Counted from the stretch's first letter, positions 1-6,211 are shown. The stretch is DNA of 7,908 nt from Candidatus Caenarcanales bacterium (GCA_947489925.1 CANLFK010000106.1:1-7908), one strand, 5' to 3'. Made by a program: numbers and translations. Notes: a model not told the origin generated them from the letters alone.

Positions 1-164
1 TTTAAATCTTGCCAAAAATCATTGCTCTCTGCACTTGGACTTGTATTATTAGCTGTGCTTGGTTTATTAGTAAGAATTGGCTGAATAGCATTATTATTTT
101 GAGAATAATTAAAACTATTAGCTGTTATTCTTGTAAAACTTTTAATTGGACCTAAAGCTGACAT
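1..164 (-). CDS. N-terminal part of an unrecognised Asn/Ser/Thr-rich protein (cut by window edge)
   Basis: Reading leftwards from an ATG at 164-162, the frame stays open for 54 codons to the window edge. The protein starts MSALGPIKSF and continues with a low-complexity, polar stretch rich in Asn, Ser, Thr and Pro (SQNNNAIQP near residue 21, then TANNTSPSAES), ending in NDFWQDL. I do not recognise the family. No signal peptide, membrane segment or catalytic motif is visible in this part, and the composition suggests a disordered N-terminal tail ahead of a domain outside the window. A second ATG nine bases upstream is in another frame and hits TAG after seven codons, so the ATG at 164 is the better start. 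No Shine-Dalgarno sequence precedes it. The gene is divergent from bioD across 127 AT-rich bases, in which I see no clear promoter or hairpin. That this is a real gene is moderately likely; its function is unknown. Confidence 0.45.
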   Translation of the reverse strand, partial: MSALGPIKSFTRITANSFNYSQNNNAIQPILTNKPSTANNTSPSAESNDFWQDL

Positions 165-291
165 AATGAAAGCATGATATTAGAGTTTAAATATTTTTTA
201 TTAAATAAAAAGAATTATTAAAAAGTTTGTTTTATTATATTTACATTATCTCACTACCGATTACTTTTTACAAGTTTTAAAGACAGACTGC

Positions 292-1029
292 ATGAAAATA
301 ATTTTTATAGTTGGCACTGACACAGATATTGGTAAAACTTTTAGTTCGGCTTTTTTAATTAATTATTTGCAAAGACTTGAACAAAAAGTAATTTTTTACA
401 AACCCGTTCAAAGCGGTTGTTATAGTTTTAATAATCAAATTATTGCTCCAGATATTGAATTTATTAACAAAAACTGTTCTGGCGTGCAAACTCATTGTTC
501 TTATTATTTAAAATTAGCGGCTACGCCTGAATTAGCAGCTGACAAAGAAAATATAAAAATTGACTTTAATTTAATAAAAAATGATTTAAACAATTTAATA
601 AATCAAAATCCAGACTTTTTAATTATTGAAGGAGCTGGAGGCTTAATTGTGCCGCTTAGTGAAAAACAAACCATAGCCGATTTAATTTTATTTTTGCAAA
701 AGGATTTAACCGCTGAAATATTTACTTTATTAATCAGTGCCAATAAATTAGGTACTATTAATCAAACTTGCTTAAGTGCTTTTTATGCTGACAGCTTGGG
801 TTTAAATTTAACTGGTTTTTTATTTTGCAATGATCATCAATTAAGCTCAGAGCTAAAAGAAGTTCTGACTACAAATTCTCAATTTATTGAAAAATACGGA
901 AAAATTAAGTTTTTAGGTACAATTCCTAACCTAAAAGCAGGTATAGATGGTAATTATGATTTTGATGAAATTCAGTTAAACAATATTACAATTCCAAACT
1001 TCACAGATTTACTATTTAAAAAGAATTAA
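292..1029 (+). CDS. bioD: Dethiobiotin synthetase (ATP-dependent)
   Basis: BioD makes dethiobiotin from 7,8-diaminononanoate, CO2 and ATP, the next-to-last step of biotin synthesis, in the cytoplasm. The 245-residue protein has the usual family length. Visible motifs are the P-loop GTDTDIGKT (residues 8-16, Lys15 and Thr16), the substrate-loop KPVQSG (37-42), Asp54 in the APD motif, EGAGGL (113-118, with Glu113 a likely Mg ligand alongside Thr16 and Asp54), NKLGTINQT (151-159) in the nucleotide base-recognition region, and GTIPN (209-213). All expected active-site positions are present, so the enzyme should be active. The ATG start gives an N-terminus that runs straight into the first beta strand and P-loop, as expected; the bases before it show no Shine-Dalgarno motif. 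No other biotin gene (bioA, bioF, bioB) lies in the window, so bioD appears uncoupled from a biotin operon here. It converges on dapF with 15 bases between the stop codons. Confidence 0.93.
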   Translation: MKIIFIVGTDTDIGKTFSSAFLINYLQRLEQKVIFYKPVQSGCYSFNNQIIAPDIEFINKNCSGVQTHCSYYLKLAATPELAADKENIKIDFNLIKNDLNNLINQNPDFLIIEGAGGLIVPLSEKQTIADLILFLQKDLTAEIFTLLISANKLGTINQTCLSAFYADSLGLNLTGFLFCNDHQLSSELKEVLTTNSQFIEKYGKIKFLGTIPNLKAGIDGNYDFDEIQLNNITIPNFTDLLFKKN

Positions 1030-1054
1030 TAAACAGAAAATCTATTAGTTTATT
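1028..1054. terminator. Possible bidirectional hairpin between bioD and dapF
   Basis: AATAAAC (1028-1034) is exactly complementary to GTTTATT (1048-1054). Inside it, AGA (1035-1037) can pair with TCT (1041-1043) around an AAA loop, leaving ATTA as a bulge. The hairpin spans the convergent 3' ends and overlaps both stop codons, where a shared terminator would be expected. The stem is AT-rich and lacks a classical GC core and U-tract, so in this composition it could be chance. Confidence 0.2.
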
Positions 1055-1941
1055 TGATCAAGAAGGTCAATTTCAAGTTGTCCAATAAAAACGCTTTCAG
1101 CTGAACCAGTCATATAAATATTATTATTTTCTTTATTCCATTCAATATTTAAGCTACCACCCGGTAAATTTACCTGAATTAATTGTCCTTGAGCTGAAAT
1201 CAGATTTTTTAGATGAGCGGCAACCACAGTGGCACAAGCCCCCGTCCCGCAAGCCAAAGTAATTCCACAACCTCTTTCCCAAACTTTCAAATCAATTATA
1301 TTTTGGTCTTGCACAAAAGCAAATTCAACATTGGTTTTTTCGGGAAAATAATTATGTTTTTCAAAGACTGAACCATATTTTTCAAGGTTTAAGTTTTCAA
1401 ATTCAGCTAAATTATTTAAAAAAACAATTGCATGCGGATTTCCCATACTGACTGGTGTAAACGAAAATTCTTGGTCTAAAATCTGAATTTTATAATCAAT
1501 TAATTGCTCGGCATTTAGCTCAATTGAAAGAGGAATTTCAGATGGTTTTAGTTTTGGATTACCCATATTAACTTTTATCTGACCGTCTGGCTGAATAGAA
1601 GGTTGCATTATGCCAGCCAAAGTTTCGACTGTAAATTCACTTTTATTGGTTAAACCTCGGTCAAAGACATATTTGGCAAAACACCGCATACCATTTCCGC
1701 ACATTTGCCCATAACTGCCATCTGAATTAATATAAGACCAAACAAAATCCGCTTCAGATGAATTAGTTAAACTATTTTTGACAATAATTAAACCATCAGC
1801 TCCAATAGAATAATGGCGATTACAAAGAATTTTGGCTAAATTTTGCTCATTGATATTTTGAGGTAAATGTTTTTCATGAATTAAGATAAAATCATTACCC
1901 AAGCCGTGCATTTTTTCAAAAGGTAATATGTAAATTGCCAT
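1045..1941 (-). CDS. dapF: Diaminopimelate epimerase
   Basis: DapF interconverts LL- and meso-diaminopimelate without a cofactor, supplying meso-DAP for peptidoglycan cross-linking and for lysine. The 298-residue product is close to normal length (about 275-300) and shows the two-fold repeated fold with both catalytic cysteines: Cys81 in QMCGNGMRC (79-87) and Cys231 in LACGTGACA (229-237). Other hallmarks are KMHGLGNDF (10-18), SIGADG (45-50), NSDGS (72-76), MGNPH (166-170) and ERGCG (222-226), with GNP-type substrate contacts intact. The ATG at 1941 leaves ten residues before MHGLGNDF, a few more than many homologues, but Met11 lies inside the conserved motif and is too late to be the start. 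No ribosome-binding site is seen. The gene is divergent from ftsW, another cell-wall gene, across 82 bases, and no other lysine-pathway gene is present. A promoter-like sequence lies 32 bases upstream of its start codon. Confidence 0.95.
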   Translation of the reverse strand: MAIYILPFEKMHGLGNDFILIHEKHLPQNINEQNLAKILCNRHYSIGADGLIIVKNSLTNSSEADFVWSYINSDGSYGQMCGNGMRCFAKYVFDRGLTNKSEFTVETLAGIMQPSIQPDGQIKVNMGNPKLKPSEIPLSIELNAEQLIDYKIQILDQEFSFTPVSMGNPHAIVFLNNLAEFENLNLEKYGSVFEKHNYFPEKTNVEFAFVQDQNIIDLKVWERGCGITLACGTGACATVVAAHLKNLISAQGQLIQVNLPGGSLNIEWNKENNNIYMTGSAESVFIGQLEIDLLDQIN

Positions 1942-1973
1942 ATTTTTGTAAAATAGTTCAAAATAGTAAATTA

Positions 1974-2003
1974 AGTATAGGCAAGCTATTCAAATGCTGT
2001 AAA
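1974..2003 (-). promoter_or_regulatory. Sigma70-like promoter candidate for dapF
   Basis: On the minus strand, TTTACA (2003-1998, five of six matches to TTGACA) is followed after 18 bases by TATACT (1979-1974, five of six matches to TATAAT). Transcription would begin about 25 bases ahead of the dapF ATG. The boxes lie inside the divergent dapF-ftsW gap, so a regulator binding here could affect both genes. AT-rich DNA gives such matches by chance fairly often. Confidence 0.35.
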
Positions 2004-2023
2004 GTTTTTTAAAATAAATAATA

Positions 2024-3265
2024 GTGAAAAAAATCAAAATAGCCAATTTATCAAACAAAAATTTGAATGCCCAAAATCCTTCTAGTTTAGGCTCACGGTA
2101 TAAAGTTTCGGCTAGTCAGCCAGATTATACTTTTATTTTTTTTATTTTGGCTTTGGCTGTTTTTGGTTTAATTATGCTTCTCAGTGCTTCTAGTTATGAA
2201 TCTGAAACTTTAACCAAATATCCACAAACTTTTTTTATTCGGCAAGCTGGTGCAATGGCAATTGCCATGATTTTAATGTTTATTATTAGTTTTATAAATT
2301 ATAATTCTTTAAGATTATTAAGTTGGCCCTTAGGTTTTATAGCTTTAATTAGTTTAATTTTGGTTGAATTTTCACCTTTAGGCATTAGTTCTGGTGGCTC
2401 ACAGAGGTGGTTGAATTTGGGTCCAATTAGTTTTCAACCATCCGAAATAGTAAAAATTACAACTTTGCTTTTAATGGCTGATGGCTTGTCTCGCTTTGAA
2501 TGGAAACATATTGAAGTTTTGAAACGCTTAGCTTTTTGCTTATTAATGTGTCTTTTAGTTCTTAAAGAGCCAGATTTAGGTACTTCTATTTTAATTATTG
2601 CTTCTTGTGGCTCGCTTATGCTAATTGGTGGCATGAATTTATTTTTATTTTCAGTTGGAGCTTTAATGGGCTTAGGAGCGGTTACACTTAGTATTTTAAA
2701 TAAACCTTATCAATTACAAAGATTTCAGGCTTGGTTGGCTCCTGAAAAAGACCCCTTAAATACTGGTTATAATCTTTTGCAGTCATATTATGCAATTGCT
2801 TGGGGTGGGATATTTGGTACTGGTTATGGAGATTCATTGCACAAATCTGGCTATTTACCAATAAGTTATGCTGATTTTATTTTTGCTATTATTTGTGAAG
2901 AATTGGGTACTTTAGGTGCTTTTATTGTAATTGGAGCTTTTATTTATTTATTGTATAAAGGTTTTTCAATCTCACTGAAAGCGGCAAATTCTTTTGGTAA
3001 ATTATTAGGCTTAGGAATTGTAATTTGTTTGAGTGTACAAACCATTTTTAATTTAAGCGGTGTTGTTGGATTATTGCCAGTAACGGGTATGCCTTTACCT
3101 TTAATTAGTTATGGTAAAACTTCGCTAATTGTCATTGGTTGTATGCTGGGTATTTTAATTAATATATCTCGTTATAAAAGGGTATTTATGCTTAATAATG
3201 AAATCGCAATTAAATCATTAAGTAATGTAAGTTCAATGAATGATACAAAACAAAAAAAGCACTAA
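2024..3265 (+). CDS. ftsW: SEDS-family peptidoglycan glycosyltransferase, FtsW-type
   Basis: This is an integral membrane protein of the FtsW/RodA (SEDS) family, which polymerises lipid II into glycan strands together with a class B penicillin-binding protein. The 413 residues hold a polar 33-residue N-tail followed by about ten hydrophobic segments from residue 35 to 380. Family motifs are GSQRWLNLGPISFQPSE (125-141), KEPDLGTS (181-188), GYNLLQSYYAI (248-258), YLPISYADFIFAI (277-289) with the presumed catalytic Asp284, EELG (292-295), and PVTGMPLPLISYGKTS (352-367). FtsW is preferred over RodA from the GSxRWLNLG and YLP...DFIFAI..EELG forms, but the split is not absolute. Oddities are ISYAD where EAHTD is usual, and GKTS where GGSS is usual. 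The start is GTG: an in-frame TAA lies nine bases upstream and the first internal Met is residue 51, inside the first membrane segment. There is no Shine-Dalgarno motif. The usual division-cluster neighbours murD and murG are absent. Confidence 0.85.
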   Translation: MKKIKIANLSNKNLNAQNPSSLGSRYKVSASQPDYTFIFFILALAVFGLIMLLSASSYESETLTKYPQTFFIRQAGAMAIAMILMFIISFINYNSLRLLSWPLGFIALISLILVEFSPLGISSGGSQRWLNLGPISFQPSEIVKITTLLLMADGLSRFEWKHIEVLKRLAFCLLMCLLVLKEPDLGTSILIIASCGSLMLIGGMNLFLFSVGALMGLGAVTLSILNKPYQLQRFQAWLAPEKDPLNTGYNLLQSYYAIAWGGIFGTGYGDSLHKSGYLPISYADFIFAIICEELGTLGAFIVIGAFIYLLYKGFSISLKAANSFGKLLGLGIVICLSVQTIFNLSGVVGLLPVTGMPLPLISYGKTSLIVIGCMLGILINISRYKRVFMLNNEIAIKSLSNVSSMNDTKQKKH

Positions 3266-3273
3266 AGAAACAA

Positions 3274-3308
3274 CTTTAAAACCCCTATAATAATTTTCGT
3301 TTTAAAAG
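3274..3308. terminator. Possible bidirectional hairpin between ftsW and the acyl-CoA ligase gene
   Basis: CTTTAAAAC (3274-3282) can pair with GTTTTAAAAG (3299-3308) to form a nine-base-pair stem with one bulged base and a 16-base loop. It spans the 19-base gap between the convergent genes and the last codons of the ligase gene. The stem is almost pure A/T, so its strength as a terminator is doubtful. Its position resembles that of the inverted repeat between bioD and dapF. Confidence 0.2.
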
Positions 3309-4742
3309 CTTTCCAGAGGGCGTTTTAGGTATATCTTCAACTAATTGATAAAAGTTAGGAATTTTATATTTGGCTAATTTATCTTTGCAAAGTAATTTTA
3401 ATTCATCAATTAATTTTTCCTGCTCTGATTCAGTATTTAAAGTATTTTTACTAACAATATAAGCTTTAATTTTTTGTACTTGCAAATTATGTTTTACGCC
3501 AATAACAGCCGCTAAAGCTATATTCGGATGAGACATTAATACTTCTTCTATTTCACGAGGATAAACTTTGTAGCCAGCTCTAATAATTAAATCTTTTTTA
3601 CGGTCAATTAAATATAAATATCCATCATTATCAAAATAGCCTAAATCGCCTGTCAATAAACCGAAGTCTGGCTTAAAAGTATTATTAGTCAATTCGATTT
3701 CATTAAAATAACCTTTGCTAATAATTTCTCCTTTAATACAAATTTCACCGATTTCATTGGATTGAGTAATTATTATTTGTTCTTCATTAATTAAATTAAA
3801 TATAACATTTTTTATTGGTTTACCAACTGAGAGAGGTTTTTGAATATCATTTAACGGATTACTAAAAGCCATTGAGCAAGTTTCAGTTAAACCATAACCT
3901 TCTTGAATTGGTACTTTAAATAATGTTTTGATACTATTAAATAATTTTTCTGAAAGTGGAGCTGCCCCACTATGACATAATCTTAAATTATCAAATTTAT
4001 AATAAATATTTTCTTTTTCCAGATAATAAATCATTAATTGATACATAGTTGGTACTGCAATTAAAACTGAAATATTATATTTTTCGATTGTCTGCAAAGC
4101 TTTTTGAGCTTCAAATCTGGCTATTAATCTAATTGAAGCACCAATAAATAAACAAGCCCACAAAATATCCATTTGTCCAAAAACATGGCTAAAAGATAAA
4201 ATACCTAATAAATTATCAGCTCTCTTTAATTCAAGAACTTCGCTGGCAGATTCAATTTGAGCTTTAATATTATTAGTAGTCAGCATAACGCCTTTTGGTA
4301 AGGAAGTAGTACCTGAAGTATAAATAATTACGGCTAAATCTATTGGTAAATCTGGCTGTAGAGCTTGGTTTTGATTGAATTTTGGTATAGAAGAAATACT
4401 ATCAAGTGTAAATTGATTTAAATTTAATTCGTCTTCATAGCTCAAAATTAATTTAGCTCCAGAATGTTTTAATATATTTTGTTTTTCGGTATTAGTAAGC
4501 AAAGGACTGATTGTAACAGCAATTCCGCCAGCCATTAAAATACCAAAATAACTTATAACAAAATTAACTTCATTCAAAAAACAAATTATTATACGATCTT
4601 GCTTTTGTAAATTTTTACTTTTTAATTGTTCTGAAAGCTGAAAAGACAAATCAAAAACTTCTTGAAAAGTATATTCATCAATAAATTTTTTATGTGGATT
4701 AATTTCAATTTGCTTTTTTAAAAGCTCAAAGACTAAGTACAT
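3285..4742 (-). CDS. AMP-forming acyl-CoA ligase (ANL superfamily, fatty-acid/carboxylate type)
   Basis: The enzyme should activate a carboxylic acid with ATP to an acyl-adenylate and transfer it to CoA (or another thiol). At 485 residues it is a complete but compact member of the adenylating superfamily. Core motifs in order are the phosphate loop YTSGTTSLPKGV (141-152), the SFSHVFG region (183-189), AVPT (229-232), EGYGLTET (281-288), TGDLGYFDNDGYLYLIDRKK (364-383, with Asp366 for ribose binding), the hinge and GYKVYPREIEE (390-400), and PKTPSGKLLKR (472-482) with the catalytic Lys478. The loop has Ser147 where Gly is usual. The acyl substrate cannot be read from the sequence; fatty-acid ligases are the closest pattern, while O-succinylbenzoate and coumarate-type ligases look similar. 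There is no signal peptide or fused carrier domain. The ATG lies 8 bases after the PHP gene's stop codon, suggesting one transcript. It ends with TAG; the other complete major genes end with TAA. Confidence 0.85.
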   Translation of the reverse strand: MYLVFELLKKQIEINPHKKFIDEYTFQEVFDLSFQLSEQLKSKNLQKQDRIIICFLNEVNFVISYFGILMAGGIAVTISPLLTNTEKQNILKHSGAKLILSYEDELNLNQFTLDSISSIPKFNQNQALQPDLPIDLAVIIYTSGTTSLPKGVMLTTNNIKAQIESASEVLELKRADNLLGILSFSHVFGQMDILWACLFIGASIRLIARFEAQKALQTIEKYNISVLIAVPTMYQLMIYYLEKENIYYKFDNLRLCHSGAAPLSEKLFNSIKTLFKVPIQEGYGLTETCSMAFSNPLNDIQKPLSVGKPIKNVIFNLINEEQIIITQSNEIGEICIKGEIISKGYFNEIELTNNTFKPDFGLLTGDLGYFDNDGYLYLIDRKKDLIIRAGYKVYPREIEEVLMSHPNIALAAVIGVKHNLQVQKIKAYIVSKNTLNTESEQEKLIDELKLLCKDKLAKYKIPNFYQLVEDIPKTPSGKLLKRKLL

Positions 4743-4750
4743 ATCAATAA

Positions 4751-5545
4751 TTAAAGCAAAATTAGTGTTCGTTTATGTTTTTCAAAAATGGCGATTTCAG
4801 TGAATTCATACTTTTCTAAAACAGTTTGTAATTTTGTATAGTCTTCGGCTAAATGATTCGGTGCATGAGCGTCTGAAGCAATGGTAATTGGAATATTTTT
4901 TTGTTTTATTTGTTTTATAATTTCTTCACTCGGATAAATTTCTTGTACTGGTTTTCGCCAGCCAGCGGTACTTATTTCAATGGTCATATCTGCCGATTTA
5001 ATTAAATCAAGAGTTTCATTAATCAAAGGTAATATTTCTGCTTGATCGCTAGGACGATGTCCAAAAATTTTAATTAAGTCTAAATGAGCTAATCCGTCAA
5101 CTAAACCACTTTTAACAATATTTTGTATTTCCTTAAAATAAATTGTATAAAGTTTATTTATATTCCAATTATCAAACTCTTTTTTATAATTTGGATGATC
5201 AAAAGCCCAATCACCAATAAAATGAACTGAGCCCAAAATGAAATCTAATTTTTCATAATTCTTTTCAGTCCAAATTTTTCCCGCCTTTGAGGTTTCTGGA
5301 TCATTGTCTAGCTCAATGCCAATTTTGAATTTAATGTCTTTTCTTTTTTCAGCTAAACTTTCAGAAAATTGTCTAAAATTCTCAAAATTCACGCCTTCAT
5401 GATAGCGGTCATGATCTGTCAAAGCGACATCTTTTAAGCCATTTTTTAAGCCATGATCAGCCCATTCATTTAATAATTCCAAAGAGTATTTGCGATTAGG
5501 ATCATGTCCTAGAGGATGATTATGATAATCAGATATTAAATTCAT
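4751..5545 (-). CDS. PHP-domain phosphatase, probably histidinol-phosphatase (HisK/HisJ type)
   Basis: The protein is a 264-residue PHP-family metal-dependent phosphoesterase, the length expected of HisK-type enzymes that dephosphorylate L-histidinol phosphate, the eighth step of histidine synthesis. The metal ligands are all visible: His8 and His10 in DYHNH, TDHD (43-46), Glu78 in GIELD, His108 in GSVHF, His154 and Asp156 in AHLDLIK, Glu190 in IEIST, and Asp225 and His227 in SDAHAP. The segment around 116-140 (DHPNY...YFKEIQN) and FGHRPSD (161-167) are typical of the histidinol-phosphatase branch rather than polymerase-type PHP domains, so the family is sure and the substrate likely. No other his gene is present. 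It is the upstream gene of a pair with the acyl-CoA ligase. The ATG has no Shine-Dalgarno motif, and a promoter-like sequence places the predicted transcription start only about 16 bases ahead of it. Confidence 0.85.
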   Translation of the reverse strand: MNLISDYHNHPLGHDPNRKYSLELLNEWADHGLKNGLKDVALTDHDRYHEGVNFENFRQFSESLAEKRKDIKFKIGIELDNDPETSKAGKIWTEKNYEKLDFILGSVHFIGDWAFDHPNYKKEFDNWNINKLYTIYFKEIQNIVKSGLVDGLAHLDLIKIFGHRPSDQAEILPLINETLDLIKSADMTIEISTAGWRKPVQEIYPSEEIIKQIKQKNIPITIASDAHAPNHLAEDYTKLQTVLEKYEFTEIAIFEKHKRTLILL

Positions 5546-5567
5546 CTATAAATTATTAATGATAAGT

Positions 5568-5596
5568 ATTTTAAAATTTTATTCTATTTTTATCAA
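5568..5596 (-). promoter_or_regulatory. Sigma70-like promoter for the PHP phosphatase / acyl-CoA ligase pair
   Basis: On the minus strand TTGATA (5596-5591, five of six to TTGACA) and TAAAAT (5573-5568, five of six to TATAAT) are separated by exactly 17 bases. The predicted transcription start, near 5561, gives a leader of about 16 bases before the ATG at 5545. It lies in the 83-base gap after the DUF3592-like gene and suggests that the two downstream genes can be transcribed independently of it. This is the best promoter match I found in the window. Confidence 0.45.
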
Positions 5597-5628
5597 AAGT
5601 CCTATTAAATAAAAAACTTAGATTCTAC

Positions 5629-5964
5629 TTATTTCAATTGACTATTTTCTGGATTTCTTGATGAATAAATGATTTGTACAGTATCTCCAACTTTATATTT
5701 TGCTTGAGAAGCTTCTTTTCTGAAAGTGCCCCTGCCTTTAAAAATTTTTTGATTCACATTATATTGAAATATTATTTCATAATCAGCATAAGAGCATCTT
5801 CTATTGCAAGAATTTCTTTCAAGAACTGTACCATCAATTATTTGTGCATTATCATGTAAATCTTTAGCTTTGTTTTCTATGTATACCCAACCCCACCAGA
5901 AAAGAAAAGGTAGCATTATAAGCCCAATTAAACGACCAAGCATTCTTGCTTTATCAGTTTCCAT
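5629..5964 (-). CDS. Small single-pass membrane protein, DUF3592-like
   Basis: The 111-residue product begins with a short basic segment (Lys5, Arg7, Arg11) followed by one hydrophobic helix, about residues 12-29 (LIGLIMLPFLFWWGWVYI). This predicts an N-in, C-out topology with about 80 residues outside the membrane. The soluble part has the pattern of DUF3592-type proteins: IDGTVLER (43-50), a YEIIFQY strand (62-68), GRGTFR (77-82) and YKVGDTVQIIYSSRNPENS (90-108). The last stretch, a VGD turn followed by IxY and NP.xS, is the family's most recognisable feature. A CNRRC pair (Cys53, Cys57) could form a disulfide if exported. The molecular function of such proteins is unknown. It is divergent from the SbcC-like gene and lies 83 bases upstream of the PHP gene on the same strand. 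No ribosome-binding site precedes the ATG; later in-frame Met8 or Met17 would cut into the basic segment or helix and are less likely. Confidence 0.65.
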   Translation of the reverse strand: METDKARMLGRLIGLIMLPFLFWWGWVYIENKAKDLHDNAQIIDGTVLERNSCNRRCSYADYEIIFQYNVNQKIFKGRGTFRKEASQAKYKVGDTVQIIYSSRNPENSQLK

Positions 5965-6084
5965 GTAAAAAATACCAGTTAAAAAAATGTTTTATTCATA
6001 ATCCCAATAAGCCCTCAAAAAATAAAAAATTAACTTAAGTTATCTACTTTTAGTATAAATATTATTATTTTATCTTGAAAATCA

Positions 6085-6090
6085 TATAAT
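6085..6090 (+). promoter_or_regulatory. Perfect -10 box (TATAAT) upstream of the SbcC-like gene
   Basis: TATAAT at 6085-6090 matches the sigma70 -10 consensus exactly. The hexamer 17 bases upstream, TTATTA at 6062-6067, matches only three of six positions, so the -35 element is poor. Initiation near 6097 would give a 22-base leader to the small ORF at 6119 and about 111 bases to the SbcC-like start. Two copies of TTGAAAA (starting at 6075 and 6094, 19 bases apart) flank the box. Confidence 0.25.
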
Positions 6091-6118
6091 AAGTTGAAAA
6101 GATATTTAATTTTAAAAT

Positions 6119-6211
6119 ATGAACATTGGCTTTTTGATACAAAAGAAAATGCTATTATATGTTCTCTCTTTAGGATTTTCTTTTATTTTACTAAATAGTA
6201 ATAAGATATGA
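6119..6211 (+). CDS. Doubtful 30-residue hydrophobic peptide overlapping the SbcC-like start
   Basis: An ATG at 6119 opens a 30-codon frame ending in TGA at 6209-6211. The stop shares four bases (ATGA, 6208-6211) with the start codon of the SbcC-like gene, a classic translational-coupling arrangement. The peptide has a short polar N-terminus (MNIGFLIQKK) and one hydrophobic stretch, residues 11-25 (MLLYVLSLGFSFILL), ending NSNKI; it looks like a single membrane helix or an isolated signal peptide. No homologue is recognised. A start at the internal Met11 is equally possible. No Shine-Dalgarno motif precedes it. It could be a leader peptide that delivers ribosomes to the next start, a remnant of a signal sequence, or simply chance in AT-rich DNA, where hydrophobic codons are common. 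The overlap is the only positive evidence. Confidence 0.25.
   Translation: MNIGFLIQKKMLLYVLSLGFSFILLNSNKI

Noticed and set aside
165..291. Promoter for bioD or for the leftward partial gene
   Set aside because: Several TATTAT/TATATT-like words exist (233-242) but none has a credible -35 box at proper spacing, so I call no promoter here.
2434..2634. 66-codon open frame on the minus strand inside ftsW
   Set aside because: It lies wholly within a well-supported gene on the other strand, and its product has no recognisable features.
3285..5545. Biotin link between bioD and the acyl-CoA ligase (pimeloyl-CoA formation)
   Set aside because: The ligase belongs to the ANL superfamily, whereas the BioW pimeloyl-CoA synthetase is a different fold; the genes are on different strands and not in one operon.
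5674..5859. 61-codon open frame on the plus strand inside the DUF3592-like gene
   Set aside because: It is antisense to a better gene that has a coherent membrane segment and family pattern; its own product looks like a chance hydrophobic translation of AT-rich DNA.
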